Program-made: the position numbers and the translations under genes
Source of the DNA: UBA927 sp964361785
Lineage (GTDB): Bacteria; Patescibacteriota; Microgenomatia; UBA10105; UBA927
Reading direction: 5' to 3'
DNA: 22,582 nucleotides
NCBI GenBank assembly: GCA_964361785.1
Contig: CAYIBX010000018.1
Coordinates: forward strand, 1 to 22,582
The notes under the pieces: generated by a model
Database searches by the model: none
What the model was told of the DNA's origin: nothing
The model's input: the letters and a program-made list of their open reading frames with translations, nothing else
In this document: positions 14,984 through 22,300 of the stretch, piece after piece
Layout of the letters: each line of letters begins with the position of its first letter
How positions within the stretch are numbered: position 1 is the stretch's first letter

Positions 14984-15803
14984 TTTCACTGTAGTAGGGT
15001 TAATTCATATCATAAATCAACTTCTTCCTGAGCCGCATGCAGGACTTTTGGCAGGGTTACTTTTTGGTACGAAAGCTACACTTTCAAAAGAATTATATAA
15101 TCAGCTTGTCACAACGGGCACAATACACATCATCGCGTTGTCCGGTATGAACATAACTATTCTTATCGAGTTGGTAGCAAGTAGCATCAATTCCTTTGTG
15201 AGCAAAAAAATTGCGGGCGTATGCACTCTTGTAGTTATAATTTGGTTTGTGTGGTTTGTGGGTCCAAGTGCTACGATTATACGAGCGGCAATTATGGGGT
15301 CTTTGTCGCTTATTGCAGTATTATTTGGTCGACAAACATGGGCGCTGTTGTCGTTAATTATAGCGGTTGGCAGCATGCTACTCCTTCACCCACTATGGAT
15401 TAGTGATCTCTCTTTTCAACTTTCGGCACTTGCGACGTTGGGTATTATTTTATTTGGTGAGACGAAAAAAAGTGACATCGATGCGCAGTTTTCTAAAAGT
15501 GTGGCGATAGTAGTATATTTTTTTAAGCAGAATTTTAAATTAACGTCTGCTGCGCAACTTTTTACCGTACCACTTATTTTATTTCAGTTTCATCGGTTGT
15601 CTCTCATCGCACCCATTGCCAATGTAGCAATCGGATGGGTGATACCGCTAGTGACGACATTTGGGTGGGTGGCAAGTATAGCAGGTTTTATTTGGGTACC
15701 ATTGGGATTATTGCCGGCGTGGGCATGCTATATTCTTTTAGAATATCTTGTCCGGACAGTCCAAATACTTAGTCGTGTGCCATTTGCGAGTCTTGGGTTT
15801 TGA
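14976..15803 (+). CDS. comEC: ComEC/Rec2 competence permease domain protein (separate from its MBL domain)
   Basis: 275 residues, strongly hydrophobic with about seven or more membrane segments. It matches the central Competence domain of ComEC: GLLFG (27-31), TGTIHIIALSGMN (47-59), a GPSATIIRAAIMG segment, and LSFQLSALATLGI. ComEC forms the inner-membrane channel that carries single-stranded DNA into the cytoplasm. Full-length ComEC is roughly 700-800 residues. Here the N-terminal DUF4131 region is missing and the C-terminal metallo-beta-lactamase domain is a separate gene starting 155 bp downstream. It overlaps comEA by 8 bp. The gene ends cleanly (PFASLGF, TGA) and the 155-bp gap shows no continuing reading frame, so a natural split is preferred over a fresh frameshift. 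Confidence 0.9.
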   Translation: MTDFTVVGLIHIINQLLPEPHAGLLAGLLFGTKATLSKELYNQLVTTGTIHIIALSGMNITILIELVASSINSFVSKKIAGVCTLVVIIWFVWFVGPSATIIRAAIMGSLSLIAVLFGRQTWALLSLIIAVGSMLLLHPLWISDLSFQLSALATLGIILFGETKKSDIDAQFSKSVAIVVYFFKQNFKLTSAAQLFTVPLILFQFHRLSLIAPIANVAIGWVIPLVTTFGWVASIAGFIWVPLGLLPAWACYILLEYLVRTVQILSRVPFASLGF

Positions 15804-15958
15804 CTATATCATACTATAGCTAGTTGAAGCTACGAGCGATGATAATTTTAAGCCGATAAAATAGTTATATAGGATTCTATTAGTCTGAAGTATTATTGCG
15901 GGAAAAATATAATTGATACCTATGAGTGTTCAATTATTAAAGCTAATTTACAAAATTT

Positions 15959-16873
15959 ATGTTTAAATTGCGATACGGTTATTTTGTTGCTGGTATTATT
16001 ACAGGCCTTGTTGTGCTTTTTCAATTTATTGGGACTTTGACCGATAGAACGTTAAAAATTACACATTGTGACGTAGGACAAGGAGATGCTTCCTATATCC
16101 GATTTCCGGATGGTAAAGATATGGTAGTAGATGGTGGACCCAATGATGCAGTAGTCACTTGTCTATCAAAACACATGCCGTTTTATGATAGACATATAGA
16201 TATTGTTCTATTGACTCATCCGCAAAAAGATCACATGCAAGGATTGTTGACGGTCCTAGATCGGTATGATGTGGGAGTATTTATACGAAGTGATGTTGAA
16301 AATGCTACAGAGGGGTTTGAAAAACTTCTTGCAGTTGTTTCTGATAACCATATCCCGATAAAATTTGTTACCTCAGGAGATCGGATTACCATAGGGAACG
16401 CAGTGATCACTGTGTTGTGGCCGTCGGCTGATCAGATAGCCCGCATGAAGCCTCTGATAGCCTCAGAAACTGGTGTTTCAGGACAGGTATTGGGTGTGTC
16501 GAATGGAGAATTAAATGATGGCAGCATTGTCTTTTGGCTGCGATACGGCAATTTTGACGAAGTGTTTAGTGGAGACGCAGATACGCATGTAGAAAAAAAT
16601 TATGTAGGTATGCCGTTATCAGTCGATGGTATTGAAGTGCTCAAAGTCCCGCATCACGGCAGTAAAACTGGCATGAGTGAATCGTATCTTTCGTGGCTCA
16701 AACCCCAACTTGGTGTCATTTCCGTTGGGAAAAATTCATATGGTCATCCGGCAGATACGATTTTGAACATGTTGGAACACGCCGGCGTCACTACGAAAAG
16801 AACTGATCAAGCCGGCGATGTGCAAATAGTGAGTGATGGGAAGGAATGGAATGTTACATCGACTAAACCTTAG
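15959..16873 (+). CDS. ComEC-type metallo-beta-lactamase-fold protein
   Basis: 304 residues. An N-terminal membrane helix (about 7-27) is followed by an MBL-fold domain like the C-terminal domain of ComEC: DVGQGDA (38-44), VDGG (57-60), THPQKDH (86-92), FSGDAD (203-208), VPHHGSK (230-236) and SVGKNSYGHP (255-264). In ComEC this domain is thought to degrade the non-transported DNA strand. The metal motif is HxxxDH with Gln at the position usually occupied by His or Asp (HPQKDH), so metal binding may differ. It follows the comEC permease gene by 155 bp, with weak promoter-like TTGATA (15913-15918) in between. It probably acts with the permease in the same uptake channel. The convergent gene at 16876 ends 2 bp away. 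Confidence 0.9.
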   Translation: MFKLRYGYFVAGIITGLVVLFQFIGTLTDRTLKITHCDVGQGDASYIRFPDGKDMVVDGGPNDAVVTCLSKHMPFYDRHIDIVLLTHPQKDHMQGLLTVLDRYDVGVFIRSDVENATEGFEKLLAVVSDNHIPIKFVTSGDRITIGNAVITVLWPSADQIARMKPLIASETGVSGQVLGVSNGELNDGSIVFWLRYGNFDEVFSGDADTHVEKNYVGMPLSVDGIEVLKVPHHGSKTGMSESYLSWLKPQLGVISVGKNSYGHPADTILNMLEHAGVTTKRTDQAGDVQIVSDGKEWNVTSTKP

Positions 16874-16875
16874 GT

Positions 16876-17121
16876 CTATTTATTTGCAAGCCACTTTTTG
16901 AATCGCAGCATGCGCCCATCGGCAAGGAAAATTTCAAGCGATGCTTGCTGCATCAATTTATAGGCTAAATCATGTGTATTATATTTTGCATAATATGCTT
17001 CTCTTTTTTCAAGTGTAAATTCTGTTTTGTATAGCTCAAGGAATCTTTTGCGATATTCAGGCCGCGATCGTATATCTTCTTGCACACTGTTATACACAAC
17101 ATTTTTTATCATTTCAATCAT
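16876..17121 (-). CDS. Small hypothetical protein
   Basis: 81 residues from the ATG at 17121. It is charged and mostly helical by composition (RSRPEYRKRFLELYKTEFTLEKREAYY, split in sequence by no Pro/Gly), with no cysteines, no signal and no membrane segment. No family is recognised. The frame is open to 17268, but that would overlap the divergent regulator gene and place the start before a promoter-like sequence, so the ATG at 17121 is preferred; the ATG at 17112 is also possible. It is convergent with the MBL gene and divergent from the TrmB-like regulator gene (62 bp between starts), which may control it. Function unknown. Confidence 0.55.
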   Translation of the reverse strand: MIEMIKNVVYNSVQEDIRSRPEYRKRFLELYKTEFTLEKREAYYAKYNTHDLAYKLMQQASLEIFLADGRMLRFKKWLANK

Positions 17122-17129
17122 ATCTGACC

Positions 17130-17157
17130 ATGATAGGATGTAAGACACAATTAACAA
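17130..17157 (-). promoter_or_regulatory. Promoter of the small hypothetical gene
   Basis: On the minus strand TTGTTA (17157-17152, 4/6), a 16-bp spacer and TATCAT (17135-17130, 5/6), followed by 8 bases and the ATG at 17121. This is the same leaderless geometry as at the giant gene. Confidence 0.4.
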
Positions 17158-17171
17158 AAAAATGTTACAAT
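17142..17171 (+). promoter_or_regulatory. Weak promoter candidate of the TrmB-like regulator gene
   Basis: AAGACA (17142-17147, 4/6), an 18-bp spacer and TACAAT (17166-17171, 5/6). The start codon at 17184 is 12 bases past the -10. It overlaps the divergent promoter on the other strand, which would allow mutual control. Confidence 0.35.
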
Positions 17172-17183
17172 GAAAAAGATCGT

Positions 17184-17930
17184 ATGGCACATCAATACAA
17201 AATCGGGTTATCAAAGCAAGCGATAGATGTCTATCAGCTTCTTCTTGCCAAAGGATGTCTTTCAGCAACAGATATTAGCAAACGCTTGAAACTAGCTCCC
17301 ACAGCGGTCTATCGGTTGGTAGACCATTTGATATTTTTGGGAATTATCACAGCCAGTACTACAAGGCCAGCTCGCTACAGTGCGAAAGACCCTTCTCTTG
17401 CACGCGAGCAATACATCGGGGCACAGCGGGCGTGGTTTACCGACTCGGTGGTAGGTAATTTTATGATGTCTCAAATGTCAGAGACACTTGAGCAAATGAC
17501 GGATGCGGCTTTTATAACGGGAAGAAATGCCATATTTTCTCGCATAACGAAAGATTACCATACGGTAAAACGCTCAATAAACATGATCATCTTGGGTTTA
17601 TCCGAAGGTATTTCACCGGATCTTCTGCTTGCACAAAAAGACGCAGTGGAAAAGGGCGTGCGGTGTAAGATAATTGTGCAGGAATATAGAGCGGAGAATA
17701 GGGGCACCATCACTTCATGGATACAAAACGGCGCGGTAGTACGACACGGAAAGCCGATAGGATTTCATATGGTCATACTTGATGATCGTATTTCTTACCT
17801 CATGTGGTACGAGCAACATGATCGATCTAAACGGACCGCAGTTCGGTTTGTTCACGCGGGGATTGCCAAGCAATTGCAAGCAGTATTTGATGGCTTTTGG
17901 CGTGACGCCATCCCAATCCACATCAGTTAA
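17184..17930 (+). CDS. TrmB-like winged-helix transcriptional regulator
   Basis: 248 residues from the ATG at 17184. Residues about 8-70 form a TrmB/MarR-like winged helix (KQAIDVYQLLLAKG, SATDISKRLKLAPTAVYRL, then a wing with RPARYSAKD). A helical linker (about 75-115) precedes a PLD-like domain seen in TrmB-family regulators (INMIILGLSEG, EKGVRCKIIVQ, NGAVVRHG, VILDDRISYLMW). No catalytic HKD motif is present, so a ligand-sensing role is likelier than an enzyme. Family members bind promoter DNA and respond to sugars or other small molecules; the ligand here is unknown. The gene shares a 62-bp divergent region with the small hypothetical gene. A frame extension upstream to 17130 runs into that region and is not favoured. 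A palindromic repeat directly follows the stop. Confidence 0.82.
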   Translation: MAHQYKIGLSKQAIDVYQLLLAKGCLSATDISKRLKLAPTAVYRLVDHLIFLGIITASTTRPARYSAKDPSLAREQYIGAQRAWFTDSVVGNFMMSQMSETLEQMTDAAFITGRNAIFSRITKDYHTVKRSINMIILGLSEGISPDLLLAQKDAVEKGVRCKIIVQEYRAENRGTITSWIQNGAVVRHGKPIGFHMVILDDRISYLMWYEQHDRSKRTAVRFVHAGIAKQLQAVFDGFWRDAIPIHIS

Positions 17931-18055
17931 CACATCACCCTTTAACACATCACCCTTAGGGTGGACTACCCGCCCGCCACGCATGGCCTGGCCGCCATCG
18001 GCTTTGCCGAAGGCATGCCGGCGGGCGAGGCCTTGCGGGCAGGGCTTCGCACCCT
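17927..18055. repeat. GC-rich compound palindromic element (long copy) with 15-bp tandem repeat at its edge
   Basis: A TTAACACATCACCCTT unit occurs twice with 15-bp period (17927-17942 and 17942-17957), the first overlapping the regulator stop codon. Then come the CACCC-TTA-GGGTG hairpin (17951-17963), a large stem with CGCCCGCC/GGCGGGCG arms enclosing smaller hairpins (TCGGC-TTT-GCCGA), and a right end GGGCAGGGCTTCGCACCCT (18037-18055). Both ends match, on the opposite strand, the 2638-2686 element; the middle is an extra insert. It is strikingly GC-rich compared with the AT-rich flanks. It may also end transcription of the regulator gene. Confidence 0.7.
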
Positions 18056-18165
18056 TTCCTTTACGTCAAAAACTCAACAACGCGATTGTATTTAAACCCG
18101 GGCGGGAGCAAGCCGTAGCCTCAAGAGGCGTGGGGAGTGGCACGTTAAATAGCATATTGTATTCA

Positions 18166-18194
18166 TTGACTTTCGATATATATCGAAATATAAT
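18166..18194 (+). promoter_or_regulatory. Strong promoter with palindromic operator in the spacer
   Basis: TTGACT (18166-18171, 5/6), a 17-bp spacer and a perfect TATAAT (18189-18194). The perfect 18-bp palindrome TTTCGATATATATCGAAA (18171-18188) fills the spacer, overlapping the last base of the -35 and abutting the -10. A repressor bound there would block RNA polymerase. The start codon at 18204 is 9 bases past the -10, predicting a leaderless mRNA. Confidence 0.75.
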
Positions 18195-18203
18195 ATATTT
18201 TGT

Positions 18204-18800
18204 ATGAAGAAAATCGAAACAATATGGCATCATCTTCTCTGGTTAGCTCTTAAAAAAAGAGAATTTAAGCACACGCAACAGGAAATAGCAATTTTTTTTG
18301 GCTATTCTTTAAGTACGGTACATCTTGCGGTGAAACAGTTGGCTTTAGTGGGAGCCATTGACATAAGAGGTAAATTTTTTATTGTTACGGATGTTAAAAA
18401 AATACTTGTATTTTGGGCAACGCATAGAAACTTGTCTAAAAGTATAATGTATGAAACATACGTTGATCAATCGATACAGGAAATAGAGGGTTTGATTCCC
18501 TTTGATGCGATTATTGCAGGATACAGTGCGGTAAAGTATATATTAAAAGAAATACCATCTGATTATTCCAAAGTTTATTTCTATATTGACGAAGAAAAAT
18601 TGGATGAAGTTAAAAAACGTTTTCCTAAAAGTGCGAACACATCAAATATCATAGTATTAAAAGCATATGCGAAACAATCTGCCTACGGCAAATCAACGAG
18701 CTTGCCTCAATCTTATGTTGATCTATGGAATATGAATGACTGGTATGCAAAAGATTTTTTGCACGAGTTAGAAAGGAAAATCGATGGCCTACTATCATGA
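18204..18800 (+). CDS. Winged-helix protein, putative AbiEi-like antitoxin/autoregulator
   Basis: 198 residues. The N-terminal part (about 1-70) is a winged-helix DNA-binding domain (FKHTQQEIAIFFGYSLSTV as the helix-turn-helix, RGKFFIVTD as the wing). The rest (about 80-198) contains FDAIIAGYSAVKYIL and KVYFYIDEEKLDEV, a layout like the second domain of AbiEi-type antitoxins. The gene overlaps the following nucleotidyltransferase gene by 17 bp, as in AbiE-type type IV toxin-antitoxin pairs. AbiEi proteins bind inverted repeats in their own promoter; the 18-bp palindrome just upstream fits that. The identification rests on domain order and context, since sequence similarity to named AbiEi is not obvious by eye. 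A plain transcription factor is the alternative. Confidence 0.7.
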   Translation: MKKIETIWHHLLWLALKKREFKHTQQEIAIFFGYSLSTVHLAVKQLALVGAIDIRGKFFIVTDVKKILVFWATHRNLSKSIMYETYVDQSIQEIEGLIPFDAIIAGYSAVKYILKEIPSDYSKVYFYIDEEKLDEVKKRFPKSANTSNIIVLKAYAKQSAYGKSTSLPQSYVDLWNMNDWYAKDFLHELERKIDGLLS

Positions 18801-19395
18801 CCTAATCACTCAAAAAAGCTGGCAGGAGCTTAAAAAGCTTAGCAAAACCACGAATTTTGTTCTCATTGGAGGGTGGGCGGTTTATTTGTATGCAAAAACA
18901 TTAAAATCAAAAGATATTGACATTCTTATTGCATATTCTGAAATAGCTAAATTAAAAAAGAATTACGATTTTATTAAAAATGAGAGATTAAAAAAATATG
19001 AAGCACGGCGAGAAGAAATTCAGATTGATGTGTATCTCCCGCATTATTCAGAATTGGGTATACCTGTTGAAGATTTGATGAATCAAAAAACTTCATTGGA
19101 AGGATTTGATGTTCTTAAAAAAGAGTATTTAATTGCTTTGAAACTGTTTACATTAAAAGAACGAGGCAGAACAGTAAAAGGTCAAAAGGATTTTTTGGAT
19201 TTACTTTCTTTGTTTATGACAGATGAAGTTAATAGAAAAGTACTTAGTACTATAATTAATACATATAAATTGGATAGTTCCGTTGATTTTTTTAGAAAAA
19301 TGATACATGAATATGTAGAAATTCCTGAACTTAATTTAAATAGACATATGTATAAAAAATTAAAAGAAAAAACAATCCTCTTCTCCCTTAATTAA
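18784..19395 (+). CDS. Nucleotidyltransferase, putative AbiEii-like toxin
   Basis: 203 residues. The nucleotidyltransferase signature is visible: LIGGWAVYLY (GG at 29-30), KDIDILI (DxD at 44-46) and a third acidic residue in IQIDVYLP (Asp82), so the metal-binding set looks complete. A conserved-looking Lys/Arg region follows (LIALKLFTLKERGRTVKGQKD, split motif; then FLDLLSLF), as in AbiEii/MenA-like enzymes that move NMPs onto RNA or other targets. Translation is coupled to the upstream gene by a 17-bp overlap, with AAAGGA ahead of the ATG at 18784. It ends in a TTAATTAA shared with the stop of the convergent collagen-like gene (8-bp overlap). A toxin role is inferred; a house-keeping nucleotidyltransferase is less likely given the paired regulator. 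Confidence 0.75.
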   Translation: MAYYHDLITQKSWQELKKLSKTTNFVLIGGWAVYLYAKTLKSKDIDILIAYSEIAKLKKNYDFIKNERLKKYEARREEIQIDVYLPHYSELGIPVEDLMNQKTSLEGFDVLKKEYLIALKLFTLKERGRTVKGQKDFLDLLSLFMTDEVNRKVLSTIINTYKLDSSVDFFRKMIHEYVEIPELNLNRHMYKKLKEKTILFSLN

Positions 19396-22300
19396 ATCCA
19401 CCAGATGACGTTGCTGTGGGTATATCTTGGGGCAAGAGAAGCAGCCAGTCAACCGTAGCTCCAACAGGTGCTGGGTCAGAGAAACCTATGGTCATTCCAT
19501 GTACAGTTTTATCCATAACCCATGTACTTGTGTTCCAACTGGCGGTTACAAATATACTGTAATTAGCACTCTCTACAGAAAGTCCGCTAATGATGAGTGT
19601 TGTTTGATTTTCTGCGACTGCCATTGATGTGCCGAGGCTATTTTGAGAAAGTTGCAGTGGTCCATTTAATTGTGTAGCTCCTTCTATCGTGACACTCCCA
19701 CCAAACCGTGCACTCCCTGACGCATCAATACTGGCTACAATGGTCTGATTTGCCCCACGGACAAGAAGAGATGCAAAACTAGAGGATGGACTGGCTGATC
19801 CTGATGCTTCAAGAAAGGGTAGAGGTGTAGAAAGATCAATGGTTACTCCATTGGCAGTGGGTTTGATGGTAGAGACCCCAAGCACTCCGTTTACTGTGGT
19901 GTTCCCTGACACAAACAGGTCGCCGGTCACAAAGATCCGATTGTAGATATCCATGATGAGTGTGCCATCCAGTATATCCACATTGGCTAGTTTGTTTTTC
20001 TGGATATACAACGTCTCTCCGATGGTTTCTATGATGTTTTGAGTGAAATGGATCATACCATCTACTAACAAAGATCCGGTGATAGAGGTTTGGGAAAGAG
20101 ATGTCTCTCCCAACACAAACAAATTCGTATTCACGACTAAATCTCCATCCATAACACTCACTGCATTAGCAAGTGCTGCACTCTCACTACTCTGGATGAT
20201 GATAGGAGGAGGGAGAGCTGATGGTGTTGCTAGAGGTACAGCAGACAGAGATGCAACACCCTCTTCAAGAGTATGCAGTTTCTCTGAGAGATCTCCAAAG
20301 GTGCCGATGATTGATTTGGCAAACAGTGTGCCGGCAATGGAGGCATCTTGTTCTACTGTTAGATTTCCAGAAAGTGTGGCGTTTCCGTTGTTATCAAACA
20401 GGGCGACTGGTTTATTTTGATCATTTATTACACCAAATCGTTGTTGATCAGTAAGTTTCACTGACACAGTATTATTTCCAAGTGGAGAAATAGTGTCTGT
20501 TTGAAGTGTGTTTATGTTGGCAACAGGAGAAATGATAAATTGTGCGGTAAAGGTGTTGATCGTTCCCTCAATAGCTGTAAACAGTCCTGTTTGTAGGTTA
20601 GCAATAAGACTACGACTCAATGCCATTGTTTCTTCTATGGTAGCATTGGTTTGTGTATCACGGATACGGAAGAGTTGTCCAGAGACAGGCTCAGTCAATG
20701 GTTCAATCACCAAATGTAAAAGAGGATCCTCTGGTGTTTGTCCATTACCTGATCCGGTCCACCAGTCGGATTGATAATCGACAATAAATCCTTTTTGTTC
20801 ATTTGGATCTCGTATATTTGCCCACTCTTGCCAGTCAAAGCGTGGGGCAGTCAACCGATAGGAAATCGTCGCGGGCTTTGCAGTAAATAGTGAAAGTGTT
20901 AATGACACTTTGTCAAACGCATACCATGCGCGCGTATTTGTTTGTGGTGATAATAAGACCACCAATTGATCACTGTTTTGTTTAAGATTTGTCACCCGAG
21001 AGAAAAGCCACAAATCTGATCCGTCTGCCACTGTAGAAAAGTCAATTATTGCGCGGTATCCGACACCAGAAATGTATTGATTTGTCACAATGGTTCCTGT
21101 AGTTTCTTCTTTAACCCCAGTCATACTTGGCATATATGTGGCATAATTTTTGCCATCTATGGTGTAGGGAGGATCGACAGTGCCTGCATCGATTTTTCCT
21201 GTACAGGTCGTGCCGTCTAAGGTAATACAAACTTCAGCTCCAGCGCTGTTTGTCGTATCTCCTATCATGACGACGCCGGTTCCAGGAGCTATGATTGAAA
21301 GATTTTGATTACTCGTTGACGCTATAGAAAACGATGTGTTGTCACTAATAATATCTCCTGCTATATAGAGTGCGGTTGTACTACTGGCAGGATCTATGTA
21401 GTATGTACCACTCGAATTACCAATGTCGACAAACTTTTCAAAATACATATTGCCAGCAATATCCAGTTTCATCTTGGTAATCCCAGATGCTGACGCTGTC
21501 AGAATATCTTGGGTTTCTCGTTGATTGACAATAAGGGCGGCTCTCCCTGTATTGATAGAAAGAAGATCGTTAGAAATAGTGGCAAATTGTCCAGAGATTT
21601 TTCCCGTGTCTCCATTTAATAAAATGAGTGCACTTGCTGTAGCGGTGGTAGACGGATTATCTGTGGGAGAAAACGTACTGCTTCCCAATGCAAGACTTCT
21701 GTTGACCACAGGATACGGATAAATAAGGTTATTGGTTTGGGTAAAAAGATTCTCTCCATTTGCTCCCATTTGTCCTGTGGCACCTGTTGATCCACTTGGG
21801 CCATTTGATCCCGTAGCTCCTGTAGAGCCAGTGGGGCCACCATTGCCTGTAGCACCTGTAGAGCCAGTGGGGCCTTGCCCACCTGTAGCACCCGTGGATC
21901 CCGTTGTACCAGTCGGCCCCGCATTACCTGTGGCTCCGGTTGCTCCCGTACTTCCTGTTGGCCCTCCAATTCCTGAGGCTCCTGTTGAACCTTGCGTGCC
22001 TGTGGTTCCGGTAGCTCCGGTAGATCCTGTGGGTCCGTTTGCACCAGCAGATCCTGTTGCTCCTGTAGCACCCGTACTTCCTGTTGGTCCATTTGCACCA
22101 GCAGTTCCTGTTGCTCCCGTTGATCCTGTAGAACCAGTTGGCCCTTGTCTTCCTGTTGTGCCAGTAGGTCCTGTTGGCCCAGCATTGCCGGTGGCTCCGG
22201 TAGAACCGGTTGAGCCTGTTGGCCCAGCGTTGCCAGTAGCTCCGGTTGATCCCGTACTCCCTGTCGGACCTGCCGCACCTGTAGTTCCCGTACTCCCAGT

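Noticed and set aside
15804..15958. ComEC split as a pseudogene or frameshift
   Set aside because: Both parts are intact with natural ends, the gap has no remnant frame joining them, and the MBL part carries its own membrane helix. A small 14-codon frame at 15922 is out of frame and unconvincing.
17122..17268. N-terminal extension of the small hypothetical protein
   Set aside because: It would overlap the start of the divergent TrmB-like gene and pass through both promoters.
17779..18207. 142-codon plus-strand frame across the regulator end and the palindromic element
   Set aside because: It overlaps the regulator gene in another frame and its body is a translation of the GC-rich palindromic repeat; no coding signal of its own.
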